Source of the DNA: Luscinia megarhynchos
Lineage: Eukaryota > Chordata > Aves > Passeriformes > Turdidae
Length of the DNA: 64,000 nucleotides
Direction of reading: 5' to 3'
NCBI GenBank assembly: GCA_034336665.1
Contig: JAPFBE010000002.1
Location: 73,907,405 to 73,971,404 of the forward strand
The notes under the pieces were generated by a model. It had not been told where the DNA came from, searched no databases, and saw only the letters and a list, made by a program, of their open reading frames with translations. Shown one piece after another: positions 37,076 to 50,200 of this stretch. Made by a program: the position numbers and the translations under genes. Position 1 is the first letter of the stretch. Each line of letters starts with the position of its first letter.

Positions 37076-40001
37076 CTTTAGTGAGGAAAGCAGTATGATC
37101 AGAGAAAGGTAATATTTCTATTTATCACTAGTACAACTGCATTAAGAGAGTGACACACATGTACCTTGAAAGCAGTAACCCAGAGAGAGAGACCTGTGTA
37201 AAAACATACATGGATCTGAGCACGGCAGCAGCCAAACTGACAGGGAGTTATGTAAACAGGGTGGCTGGAAGTGCTGAGCTCTGACATTTTACTAAAGTTC
37301 CTCCCTCTCTGGGTCATTGATGGCTGAGCCAGTGCTATGAAGTGGTGCTTCCCTCCATGAAGATTTCACAGCTCTGAGCATTCACCTGGGGCACCTCCTT
37401 TAGCAGCAAGTGCAGAGCTCACTCCCCTTCATCAGCACAGACTGGCAGGAGGAACAAACTTTCTATAAATCACTCTGTTGTGGAGCATTCATGTGAGGAA
37501 AATCGGGTTCAATGCCCTCTTTTGCCTAGGGAGTCCTGACTCATAATTTGCACTCAGGTGCCTTATCTTCAGATTGCTCACAGTTTTCCACTTTTGCAAT
37601 GCCCTGACTAACATGGAAAAATTTTAATTGCACTGGAAAGCAAGAGTGTGACTTATAGTGTTGCAATTAGATTCTTACAGTGGAGCTTGGAACAGTTGGT
37701 TTGGTTCTGGCCACAAAGATTGCATCAATATTATATGCAATATTTGTTTCATGTAAAATGCAAACACAAACTTTGGCTGAAAGAGCGTCACCCTCCAGCC
37801 CAACTGCCTCTCTCAGGAATCATGCTTACTTTCTGTGACTCACTCAGCATTTAACTTTTCCACACAGTGGAACAAGTTCAGCAGGTGAAGCAGAGCCTCC
37901 CCTGCCCTTGGTTACACACCCTTTGGAAGGTGAGCAATGGTGGTTTTAATCCTTTCCCACAAAGAGAAGAACAAACCCTGCATCCCAGTTCTTGGTGATT
38001 GTTGCAGAGTGTTTGAAATATTTTCTATCTGGCTACAATTTGAAGGAAAACAGCAGCTTCCATTTGGCTTCATGTGGATCCAAGGTTGAGAGCTCAGCAT
38101 GACCTTGCCTGCCCACAAGGCAGGCAGAGGAATGTCTGGGGGGACACAGACAAGGAAGGAGAAGGGGCTGAGATGCACATGGACATCCCCATGGGCCCAG
38201 AAATGGAGTTGCAAAATGGAGACCATTGCAGAAACCCCCATTCCTTCATGGTGAAGTACTAACACAGTTCTTGAGGGTTAAACAACTGGGCTTAAATTTA
38301 CTGCAAACAACTGGATTTAAATTTAAATTGTCTTCCTAAGAACGTGCAAAAGAAGTATAAACTTGAAACTTTTCATGTCTTGGTGAATGAAATTTAGCCT
38401 TTATAATACCACTAATGTGTTAGGGAATGTTACTTGCTTTTAAAAATGTTATCCTGCACTTTAGAGATCAGGACACCAATTAATTAATGCAACCTTGTTA
38501 CTACTGTTCATCAAATAAATTTTATCTAATTATAGTAGTTTACTACAAACTTTTCCCCAGGGACTTTCAGACTGTGGTATTGCTAGGTGTGCTGAATTAA
38601 TTAAGGATGCATGTTTCTAATTCAGCCATTCAAGAGTATTTTAGAACCTAACTCTCTCAGTTTCTTATCTCTGTTGTTTTAATTTCTGTTGTCATGAAGT
38701 TAATTCTGGAAATTACTTAATAACCAGTAGAGAGAATCTGATATTAGAACTGGCTTGCATAAATGTGGACAAAAGAAAGAGAATCCACAATTAGGAGGTG
38801 AAGAAAAAGGCAGACTAAAAAAGCAAAACAACAGACTTCAAAAAGGTATATTTGATTAAATTCAGGTAGTGCATCCCAAAAATTTTGTGGGAATTTGATG
38901 AGAGGCAAGGTTAAGCTAAGAAGAATGGCTGTCACTCAGAAAGGATTAATAGGAAAGACAGATACAGAAACAATCAGCCAGAACACAGAAGCAGCTTGCC
39001 TCCCTGTCATTTCATCACTGCCCTCAAATTCAAGAGGAAAAAGAAATGAAAAAAAGGTCATGTTCATAGTTACAGGAAAAGAAGAATGAGCTTGAGCAAT
39101 TACATTTCCAAAGACCAAGGCATAAAAGAAATGTCAAACAACAAGAAATTTGGCTTTAAACAGCCTAAGTAAGGAAAGAACCAGGCAAGAGGAAGGCTTC
39201 TGCTTCACTTGCAAAACAGCTTGATGTGGAGAAGGCCAAAATATTCATTTCTTTCTTTTGCTTTTGCTTAAAATGTTCAATGATGAGCAGGTCTGTAATA
39301 ATTAATATAAGTAAAAAAAGTGTAGATTTCGGCCTAGGTGAAAGATGGGATAGGGAGGTCTTGGAAGGTAAAATTCTTCTATGTTTGATGGCTGATAAAT
39401 TGTTCAGAATTTTATTTAAAGACAGGCTGAAGCAACCTCAGGAGAACATACAGGAAAAGAACAAAAGAACTAGAGAGGAGATAGAGAATAATAGGCCTTA
39501 CTAACAGCAATTGAAAAACTAATTCTAAGTATTTGGGTGCTGAAAAAAAATTCTGTTACTTGCCAAACCATATGCCAAGAGCAAATTATGTAATTTCAAC
39601 ATTTTTTTTCTTCAAAAGGACAATTGTACTTACAGGAAGGAGTAGTATGTCATCTGTCCTGACTTTAATAGAGACTTTTGACACTCCTTTTCCAAGTTCC
39701 TACAGGTGTATTAAGGAGGATGGAACCAGAAGAAAAGGACAAGCAAAAGTGTAATCCTCCATGATTCATTGTCAAATGGAATGAATAATTTTTCTACAAG
39801 GTCGTCACTAAGGTTAAATTCATCTTGCTACTTGATGTGAGAATAATTTTTGTTTTCCATGCTCACAAGAAATAATGAACTTAAGTTTCAGAAAGTTTCA
39901 TTTTATACGTTAGAAGAAACATTTCTAATTGTGTCACAAAGAGAAGGAAGCACCTTCAGAGTCTGAGTCACTGGAGGTCTGTAATAACACAACAAACATA
40001 A
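37076..40001. other. Intergenic, no gene recognised
   Basis: AT-rich. A plus-strand open frame at 39226-39504 (rich in K, R and E at its end) has no recognised homology and no start context. It could be a fragment of an unrecognised old repeat, but nothing supports a gene. Confidence 0.45.
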
Positions 40002-40305
40002 AATCACGGAATGGTTTAGATTGCAAGGGACCTAGAAGAGCATCTGGTTCCAGCACCCCTGTCATGGGCAGGGATACCTTCCTCTAGAGTTGGGTTGCTC
40101 AAACTCTCATCCATCCAACCTGGCCTTGAAGAATTCCAGACATGGGCAAGCACAACTTCTCTGGACAATCTGTCCTGGTACCTCACCACCGTCACAGCAA
40201 AGAATGTCTTGCTTATAGCTGATCTAAACCTGCCCTCTTTCAGACTGAAGCCACTACATTTGTCAGGGATGAACAATTGACCCTGACTCTTCTCTCCCTT
40301 CCTTT
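40002..40305 (-). mobile_element. CR1 LINE 3' fragment (about 300 bases)
   Basis: Reverse-complement CR1: AAATCACGGAATGGTTTAGA, then GACCTAGAAGAGCATCTGG, GTCATGGGCAGGGATACC, CCAACCTGGCCTTGAAG and AAACCTGCCCTCTTTCAGAC. It is 5'-truncated and dead. Confidence 0.9.
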
Positions 40306-42665
40306 TTGCTGTGATTAAAAGCATTCAAAGGAAAAAAAAAAGATTGTAAATGCAATAAAAATATTTTTCCTAACTCTAGAAAGAGAAGAACCCTCCCCTT
40401 AATTCATGGAGTTATGTGCTTTCACAGCTTTGAGAATCAAAGCCTCTATCATACCAAATATCTGCGATGTATGTGAAGATCACTATTCATCTGTAACTTT
40501 CATCTTTGTTTCCAGCAGCTGCAATCATAATTAAATTCCAGTATTGCTGTTGTGGTTCATGTTAAAGCTTCTTGCTTTGCTGTGGCGTAGCTGAGACACC
40601 TATTAGTCTCTGGTGATGTTAATTAAACAATGAACATTGATGGCAGAGAATTTTAAAAATAGTTTGTTGTGGGAGAAAAAGCTGTATAGAAATGCAGGCA
40701 TTTATCTAGAGAAGTAGTAGCAACATGGAGAAAATAACTCCAATGAGTGAATATAACAAAAGAGAACTTCAGCAGATCCAGTTATTAAAAAGAAATGTCA
40801 CTGTTGCCTCCTCAGACTCAGCACTGCTGCCTGCTGGGATGGAGGGCTCTGCTCCAACAACATCCCCAAATCTTTGCATGTCCTGATATGAACAGCCATA
40901 AGAATGGCAGGATGAAAATTGCTGAGCAAAATAAAATGCTCTGCTGAAAAATACTGACAGAGACAAACCTGCCAGCCTGGAACTGTGATACAGGATACTA
41001 GGTTTGGAACAGAGAAACATGCTTGAGAAATGCAGATGACATTTTGAAGTACAGCTGTGTACATGTAAACCAGAAACATCCTGAGACACTAGTGATAGGC
41101 CCCAAAATAATAAGCTGTAACAGCAACTTATTGTCTGAAAAACTGGAAACAGTTTGGGAAAATAAAATTATTCTAAAGGAACAGCAAACAGCATCATCTG
41201 TGGGTTGCTACATGTGCAAAAATGGAAATTCACAGCATCTATTGGCTGCTTGAAGTGGTGATGTCCCACACCCCCTTATGCCTCCATGATCTAAATGGCA
41301 TTTTCATCCAAAGTGAAGCCACTCTCTCTCAGCACTTTTTATGCTTCATTTGTTTTTCTTTCCCAAACAGGTTAAATCCCACAGAAAGCTTCAGTGAGCC
41401 CTTGGATGCTCACCAGGGATATCTGGCTGACTCCAGGCTCAGATCGTCTCCAAAGTGAAAACTTTGTGTAATTATTTTACTGTATTCCCTTTGGGCACAG
41501 TTTTGTGGGATTGTCCTACAACCTCTGGGATGGTTGGCTAGCCCTCTGGGTTCAGTTTGGCTCTCCTTTGGGATGGTTTGGTCCCCTCTGAAATCTGCTT
41601 AATTCACTTGATACTGGCCAGTATTATATACTCATAGAAATAATCTATTGTAACCTATTCACTAATTAAGTTTGTAATAACCTGTAATATCATATACCCT
41701 CTTTGTTGCTACTGCACAATTGGCTGCTCATATTATCTGCCATACTAATTAATGATTGATACTATTTTATTGATTGCTTACCATCAATTTTATTGCTTGA
41801 TATATGTGTATCTTCATTTTATTAAACATATCCAATTTCTATGGTTGTTTTTTGTGCTATTAGTGTTAACCTGTAATAAGGTAGAGAAGTTTAGAGGATA
41901 AAAGTCTCCATTTCCTTGTGTATTATGGAGTCCCAGAAACCACAGTTATGATCCCTACCCACCCACAAGCCAGGTGGCTCATTAATTTGTGACGTGTTCC
42001 CAGGCATGTGCTTAGTTTCCCTAAGCATGCTCCATGGTGCCATTGGGAACACAAGTGAACCTACAGGTTAGAATGTGACAAAATGCTTTGCTGGATGTAC
42101 GTGAAGCTGTAAAAATCAGTAACATCCCACTACAGGCAGGCTCACATAGGAGGTTCAAGAAAGGGACAACACAGCTGCATTAGTCAAGTGGCTTGTTACC
42201 CACTAAAGATGTTTAAGAAGAGGCTGCTCTCTTCACTTAGGCCTGTGGTGTTGCAGGGTTCAGCTGTTGAGAGCTGAGCTACTCACAAGGCCAGAAGCAG
42301 TGGGTGATCTGAGCACTTGTCCCCCCAGAAGCTGAGGGAAAAGGGACTGTTTACCAGAACCACCTCCTCCTCTCTGGCACAATGCTGGTTTGTCGCTGTT
42401 GGAAGTGGAGGCTCAGGGATATAAAGCATTTTGGTGGTGATGAGAAGAAAGTATTTGACACAATGTCTCCTAACCTAGCCATGAAAAAAGCAAATTGATG
42501 GGTACAATTTAAATTAGTATTTATCAAGTAAAATTAAAAAATTTAAACTTCATCATACATTAATTTGTACAGAAAATTTAGCTTTTCCAAACCAGCTTTT
42601 TGTTCTTTCTGTATGTGGATAATGGCTAGGCTATTAATATGTATAATATAGATGTCTTGAATTTG
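40306..42665. other. Intergenic; AT-rich block of unknown nature at 41.5-42.0 kb
   Basis: No gene was recognised. About 41.48-41.99 kb has an LTR-like composition (GC-richer left, AT-rich right with ATTAAA). No terminal TG/CA with target duplication was found, so it is not called. A short hairpin GCTTAG-loop-CTAAGC lies at about 42010-42026. Confidence 0.4.
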
Positions 42666-42670
42666 GTAGA

Positions 42671-43240
42671 TGTAATGGTTCGAAAGCAAAACCAGTGGGA
42701 GACTCCAAGTCAGAAATACAACTTTAATAGGAAAAAAAAGAGAAACATAAAATACATGCAATAGTACAAAAGAAAAACCACTGACAGAGTCAGAATACAG
42801 CCTGACACGCTGCTAGTTAGGGTGGTGGTAGCAGTCTGGATGAAGTGATCTTGCTGAAGTAGTGATCCTGTGGAAAGGTCTGATAGCTCTTGTACTCCGG
42901 AAACCAGTGAGTAAGGACTGCCTTGGTACTCCAAACCTCAGTTTTTACCTATGTAGGAAAGACTTAGCTCCTCCCCCTGGGTGGAGCATCTCCCAATGGG
43001 ATGAAGTAATTTTATTATCGGTCATACAGTGGGACTCAATGGCCCATTAATAGAAGATATCTTCCTGGAGAAAGGGTGGGTCATGGGAAAGATAAAGAAC
43101 ATTGCCCTATCTGGTTTTAACAGATGGCCCATTAGCAGAGGATATCTCCCGCAGAGATAAGGATCACTGCCCCGCCTGGTTTCAGCTGATGGTGATAAAG
43201 ACACACTTTTAGGCACATCTTTACGTTGTAACCTAGGACA
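42671..43240 (-). mobile_element. Solo LTR, 570 bases, minus orientation, with 5-base target duplication
   Basis: Bounded by TGTAATGG on the left and CCTAGGACA on the right (TGT...ACA). It is flanked by perfect GTAGA copies at 42666-42670 and 43241-43245. On the minus strand an ATTAAA signal at 42723-42728 lies about 50 bases before the 3' end, which sets the orientation. Within the U3 side, a segment starting TGGCCCATTA occurs at 43040 and again, diverged, at 43135 (95-base period). No internal region is present. The 5-base duplication fits an ERVL-like or other 5-base integrase; the subfamily was not determined. Confidence 0.8.
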
Positions 43241-43245
43241 GTAGA

Positions 43246-46200
43246 TTAATGTAACATTTTGTCCTCATGCTACTGCGAGTAACTAGAGTAACTACGGTGT
43301 CTCCTGAATGTGGCAGCATGAAATCAGTAGAGTTACAGATAGAACTACCTTGCCTATCTAGATTTCCTCCCCTGCCTTCGCTCACCTAATCAGTTCAACT
43401 TGCATCAACTACAAGCTGGTTTAACACGACAAAGTACCTGCTGTATGTCTCTTCAGGCCCACCTACGTACCTGCTGTGAATGTGTTTGCTTTAAAAAGCC
43501 AGTGAACTGAGAGCCAAAATTAAACCAAACCAAGCAAATTTTGTTGCATGGATCTTCTGTTTATCCAAAAAGTCTTCCTTCTAGTGGAAAGCTATTGCAA
43601 ATTGTCTTTTCTATCATTAGCTTGCAAGATCTGTGTCACCATAAGACAGTCCCCCAGCCCCCTCTTTCATGCCCTTTTCAAAACTAAGTGCATTCTGTCA
43701 GTAGTGTTGCCATTTGAGTTCATTCAGTTCATGCTGTCTCTGAAGTCATTGATAGAAGCCATTGCAACAAGAAGGGTGGGAGCTGATTTATAGTTCCTGC
43801 ACTGCGTTTGGAAATGCTAGGGATACATTTTCACAGACTGTAATGGAAGAGTCACACATCTGAGGCACTGCCTCCATGTGTCATCATGCATATGTTGAAA
43901 TATATGAAGCAAGTGAGGAGAAAAAAAGCCTTCAAATGAAACAAAATTTAATAAGCATGCTCAGGTAAAGATGAACAGAGAAAAAAATCTGTCTTCTTTT
44001 ATTCGATTTGCTGTCTACATTATCTCAATAGGTGTAATTTGATTTTGGGGTTTCTTATTGTAACTGATACCACTTTTAGAAAATCATTAATCTCTTTATA
44101 GGTTAAACTGTAACTGAGGTTTTCCCACTTTCTTATCTTCTGTTCCATCTTCTGTGCAGATGGTGCCTTTTCTTGTGAAAGTTCAGCCAATTAAATAGTT
44201 TTAAATATTTGTGGAAAACTGACTGATTTCTTATTTTCCTAGATGTTCTGCTAAAATAAAATTATTTTTTTAAGAGATGCAAATATCTGTTTTCCAGAAA
44301 GCTCAATCTAAAAGCTTTACAATGGATTACATCAGATCCACAGGGCTCTGGGTAGGTACAGACTTTTCTGGACCAGAGCCATATTTGGAGTTGGAAGTAA
44401 CTGCATTTAGTGCTCATTTCAAATAAATCAAAAGATGTACTTTTGTGGTCTTGTAAAAATGTTTTCCTTCACTTTTTGAAGTTGTGTCATTCTAAAAGGG
44501 AAGACAGGAGGGTATCCTATTCTAAAGAACTCCAGTGAAGAACCTATTTACCTGACAGAGGAAATGGGGTTGTGATTTCTCTGTCTGTTTCCCATCCTTT
44601 GACTATTTTGTCCATAATTCTTTCATTTAAATTTAAAAAAAAACAAAAACAAAAACAAAAAAACCCCAAAAAAACCAAAAAACAAAAACCAAAAACCTAG
44701 ACAATCAACTCTCTAATCTGGATTAACCAGGAGATACAATCCATTCAACTTCAGCTGAGATGCACTGAAGATTACAATGAAAACTTTGGGAAGAAGAACT
44801 AAACACTAGTAACAGAATCTGCTGAACTCAAGGAAAATAACTGAATATAGAACTGGGGTGGCATTTCCTGAAATCTCAAGTATTAGGATTAACAGTTGGC
44901 AGGTACAACTGGCAGAAAGAAATGCTTGTGACTAATAACTTCTGGCTAATAACTACTAGTTATTAATTTCCCATGATATTTAAATAAAAGATGGATAAGT
45001 TAACTGAACTGGAATGTGTACTGTGGAAAACAGCACGTATTTTCTCTACTAATTGATTAATCTGACTGAATAGCAGTGTTTTTCAGTGTCAGACACACAA
45101 ATGACTGTTGATGGGAATTATTATGTCCAGGTTTGCCCTTCCTTTCAGTGGAAACTGCTATTAACATCTAAGTGCCTATAGAAGAAAAGCTTTTTACCTC
45201 CCTCTGCTATGACAGTTTGTCATTATGAATTCCATTTCAACACAGCGACCTGAACAAGGTGCACAAATGAAGTGGGGTACAATTTACTTTTACACAGCTA
45301 ATACATTGCTAATTACAACTAAATAAATATTGAAACAGGAATTTCTAATAACATTAACCATTACTCTCTTTTAAATGCATTTTGCTGGAGGACTGTCAAG
45401 AACTGTAACCACAATTTCAAGTATAATGAAGCAGAAATAAAGGGTGTTTTTATTGTTTTTAGCTTTCAGTAGTGAGGTGATTGTTTGCCTACAGCAGGCT
45501 GTTGCAAACATCCAGTAAAGTGGAGGTTTATGCCATTAATAATAAAAAAGTCATCCTGATGAACTTTTACACCTGACTTTGTTTTAATTCTGGAGGAACT
45601 ATAGAAAATTGAAAATACCTACAGAGGTTTTCTACATGCCTTTATAGATGCTATCATACCTGTTTGTCATGAGAACTGGAAAATAATGACATTTCTAAAA
45701 CTAGAAACCTTCCCTGCAAGTACTAATATAAGGTGGTACCAAACAAGGACATCCTGTCCCTGCTGCTGGCCTATTCTGGCCGAAGTCCCTCTCCCACCTT
45801 CCCCAAGATTTCACACTGCAGTAATCCCCAGGTCAACACATCTCAGCTGGGTCCCTATTTCTGCTGCTATTAGTCCTTGGCCAAGAACCCAAGTGCCAAA
45901 AGACAGCATTAGGAGCCTTTCTCTTGTCCATTTGCAACTGAGGAAGGAAGGACAGTGTAGCAGTCTTGCAACACCATAGGGAAGTCACAGTAGAAAAAAG
46001 ATATACCATGCTGATCCTCGCTACAGTAACTTATTTTAATTCACCGTGACCTGTATTAAAGGGCATTGCAGACATTACAGGACATCTCTCTCCTTTCACT
46101 ACTTGTTTTTAGGAAGCAGAGTACCCTGGGGCCTCCCCAAGAGCCTGTGGAGATGTGCTGGCAGCACACCCTTATGCTGGGCATGTTCTGCATGGTGTGC

Positions 46201-47015
46201 CCTGGCAGGGCATCTGCAGACATGTTGCAGGGAGGGCAGGAAAGCCTTGTCCAGAGAAAAGTCTTTTCCTGGGAAGCAGTACCTCTCAACAGCCACACTG
46301 AGATAAAGAGTGAACCTTTTGTCAGTAATGCATTGGCACTTGTAGGCAAGGTCAGAAATACAAGTAAACTTTTTCACAGAATGAAGCACAGAGACCCGTG
46401 AAACCTTGAAATAAGCAGATGAAACCAGAAATAAGCAGGTTACCTGTCCATGCTTGAGCAGATCCTGAAAAATATAGTCTGAATATACTATTGTACAGGG
46501 ACAATGCAGACACAGCTACTGTAGTTCCTTTACATCATCAAAACACGTTTGGAGGCAAAATATTGAGCTTGTGTTTGGAAAACAAAACTGTTGTATCTCA
46601 AAACTCATAAAGACCTGCTTATTTTTGTCTGGGTTTGTTGTCCCAGGGCTGTATCTGCACACAGATTAATGCACGTGTGTCCAGAAGATTATCTGGTAGG
46701 CTTAAAGAAAAGCTTTAGAAAAGCCATGTCCTAATTTATGGCAGTAAAGATACAGAGGAATACTACAGCCTTAAATGCAGTATAATCCAATGACTTGTAT
46801 GGTTTTGTTTTATTTTACAGTTCAGAATTGTGATCAATACCACAATCTTCAACATACATTGAAAAGGAGGGAACATTAATCCTGCTGGCGTTGTTTCACA
46901 CTCCTTCTCAAGTCACGGAAAAACAGAGCTAAAATCCTCAAAAAATTTTGGCATAATTCTTCTGAATAGCTCTCAGTTATTGTATCCAGCAATAACTAGG
47001 GGAGCAGAAGGAGGG
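43246..47015. other. Intergenic, no gene recognised
   Basis: Mostly AT-rich, with an A/C-rich low-complexity tract at about 44.63-44.70 kb. A moderately GC-richer stretch at 46.06-46.31 kb gives overlapping frames on both strands with no domain. No CR1 or LTR was recognised. Confidence 0.5.
44633..44697. repeat. A-rich (CAAAAA)n low-complexity tract
   Basis: Irregular repeats of CAAAAA and CCAAAAA over about 65 bases, with only A and C present. Confidence 0.9.
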
Positions 47016-47205
47016 TGGAAGGGAGGCGCGGGAAAGGGAATACCCTCTGAATGAAGGAAGCCAGTGCCTCCGGCGTTTCCCTGGCTCCGGCTGCCATCTA
47101 GCGTCGTGCCGGCAGCGGCCGGGGCGCGGCTCTGCGCCCTGCGCAGCCTCGGGCAGGGCAAAACTGCGCGGAGCCGCCTCTGCCGGGACAGCAGCAGCGG
47201 GACAT
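47016..47205. promoter_or_regulatory. Orphan CpG-rich block (CpG island-like)
   Basis: By my count there are about 20 CpG dinucleotides in roughly 190 bases, against a strongly CpG-depleted background. It includes clustered GCGC and CCGG sites, an NRF1-like TGCGCCCTGCGCAG at about 47133, and a YY1-like GATGGCAGCC on the minus strand (47090-47099). It is about 12.6 kb from the IMPA1 promoter and belongs to no gene recognised here. It may be a promoter of an unannotated, probably non-coding, transcript, or an enhancer. The 78-codon minus-strand frame across it has no supporting evidence. Confidence 0.55.
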
Positions 47206-50200
47206 GCAACCCAGGAAACTGAGGAAGAGCATCTATGAGATGATTCTCAAGTATTTCCGTTACAATCTCTTCTAAAGAAAGTGATTCACATGGTTGTAAA
47301 CGTAGTCTCAGCCGAGCTAAGGAGAGAATAAAATGTAAACTTTCATCTTCCGCTGCATGAAAAGGGGAGGCTGGCTTACCTATCGCTGTGGCACAGCCAT
47401 TTCTACTGTATTTTCTTCCTCTTTTCCTTCCACTTTAATGGGAATGCAGAAGGCCCAATTTCCAGCTAAAGCAACATTTGTGTAGAGAGAATCACCTCAG
47501 AGTAAAAGTCATCACAATTGGAATTACCAAGAGTAAGCATGACACAGTGTATGTAGGCAATCTACCGGTCATCAAAAGAGGCTACAAGCTTCTGGAACAG
47601 GATGTGCAGTCACCATTATTTTTACCATCTTAATAGCTTGAATCGTGCTAGAAATTTAGTTGTGCTTTGCTTTGGGAGAGAGCATTCCATTCTTTAATCC
47701 ATTCTCCCCCTCAAACAGGCGGCAGTTTGTAGCTCTTTCATACAGTGCCATAATGTGCTCTCGGCTGAGCGCAGTCCTCCAATTTGTTTGTTCCAGAAGC
47801 TGCACATAGCTTTGAAGTGTGTCAGATTTTCTTTGCCCTGTTGTTTTAGCAGGCAGACAGCAGATAGGGAGCACAGAGGACATTTCAGAAGCTCCTGTGG
47901 ATCTTTAAGAAGCTGCAGATCTTTGTGTGAAGATTGTGCAAACTGGAGAGTGATGTGACAGACTGCATTCACTGTTGCTCTTGGTGCAGCAATCCAGAGG
48001 CGAAATGGATTTCGCCATTCAGGAGACCTGGCTGACACTCTTGAGGTGCCACATTATTAACATCCTGGTGATGTTTGGCATATGAGCAAAAAAAGGCAGC
48101 CATGCCAGCTGCTGTAGATCCAAACCCAATGTGCTGTTGGAGAGCAGCCTGCCAGCGCTTTAGAAACAGGATCAGACTTGTGAAGGAAGTAATTACCTCC
48201 CTCACAGGTAATGAATAGAATTGAATCAGCAGCTGGCTTTGAGTCGATGGGAAGAACCTCAGGAAAAGAAACAGGGATTCCTTATTTAAAATGCTTCATT
48301 ACCAAGGCCACAGGATGACATTTTATATCTAGTCAGAATGCCTAGCTCCCATAGACATTACACTAAGAAAAATTAAACCACAGCTTTAGGTCACAGATAT
48401 TATGAGGGTTAGTCCATATTCCACAAGGGGTGGGTGTGCAGAGGAGGGAGTTTCTGCTAGGCTATTTTAGAGGGCTGAGCAAAAGCCTGAAGCCTTTTGT
48501 GACTTTGGCAATGTTTCATGCTGGGAAAAGCTCTGCAGGATTGCATCTACTGGAATACTCTGCTTTACAGCTAGAGCAAAGCTCTGCAGGCCATCATAGG
48601 AAACAATCACAAATTATCAGCAAATCAATAAATGGAGAGGGAGTGATGGATGATTGCCTGGGCAGTAGACAAAAGCCACTTCCCCTGCTGCATACACAGC
48701 AGTGCTAGAAGTCACTATTACCTATTTTGCAGTACTACTTGTTTCAGTGATGGGGTAAAAATCAGTCCCCTACTCTGAAGTAACTATTGACAATGTTTAC
48801 CAGTTAAGTTCTCAAAGTAGAGGCAAAGGGACTAGTTAGATTTGCTCATGTAGCCCTTTAATTTCCAGTACTTTTTTATTTTTTCACTTGCTCCAGTTGC
48901 TGACTCCATCCACTTGATGTTCTTGCACCTGTGTTTTTCACTCAGAGCTGAGATTCAAACTACAGAGGAATTTGCCAGCTGAAGTCCTGTGTTATTCATT
49001 GAAAAGCTATGCAAGAAAGTTTCCTGTGTACTTGATTGTTGATATTTTAATGAAGAATATTCGTGACCTTAATTTGACAGTTTGTCTGTTCAATCTGTCA
49101 TAACTGCCCTTCCTTTCCAATTAGCTTTTGCTAGGCAATGAGACATCTTGTAAATACATTATTTTATCTTAAATTATTAAAAGTAAAATGTAAGAGGATG
49201 AATTCTGCCACTCCATGTTTCAAAGCAACAAAACCACACTTAAAATTTTCAACATTCAGGGACTACCTCTATATATATATATATATATATATATATGTAA
49301 AGTCCCAAAAGCATTTTGAATACACAGCAATCTTGACTTCTCTATTACAAGAACTTATTAATATTGCAGGTTAGAACAGAAACAAAATGTCTTTAAACTT
49401 AATAATTACATTTCAGTGTCTCTTCACATGACAAAAGAAGTGGGCACATATTAGAGGTATCTGAGAAGATAATTAGCAAATTAGCTTAGCAAAGTGGCAA
49501 ACTAGGATTTCTGATCCTCCCAAAAAGTGGCTGAAATTAAAAAAAGCAAGCAGACAGTCGATGAAAACTGCCACTCAGAGAGTGAAAAAAAAAATTACAG
49601 TTTCTAACACAAATAGAGTGAAGATGGTCAAGATAAGAAAATCATAAAAAAAATTTCCTCAGATAACATTATTAGGAAAGCTAACAATTAGAAAGCTACA
49701 TGCTTCAACAAGCTGATAGACCTCCAACACAAATGACTGGCAAGATAAAAAGTTTGAGTCTGAGATTGGAGTTGATTAATGAACCATGATCTCATTAGAA
49801 CAAGTTTAAATAGTCACTCCAAAACCCAACGGCAGGTGCACACGTTATCCTACATCTGAAGGAACAACAGTTTATGATCTGTGCACATCACAGGCCAAGA
49901 AGAAAAAGTGTGCAACTCAGTTTGAGGCTCCCAGATCCAGCTTGATGGGTCACAGCACTGGATCTGATAAATGCTAAGAAAGGAAACCCAGCTAAAGCCA
50001 CTGCTGCTGAAGTGTATTTATTTCTAACATGTTCTTCCATCTCAAGTACTTTTTAGACATATCTCCATTTCACAAATAAAGTTATGCAGACTTTGTTATA
50101 CAAAAGCCACAGAAATGATACAGAGGACATCTCAAAAATAACCATGATCCCACACACATTATTTACAGCAATGAAGTTACAGTGAAATGCTCAAAATGTT

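Noticed and set aside
39226..39504. 92-codon plus-strand frame ending in a charged K/R/E-rich segment
   Set aside because: Not recognised as any gene or retroelement protein. It could be chance, and no splice or start context supports it.
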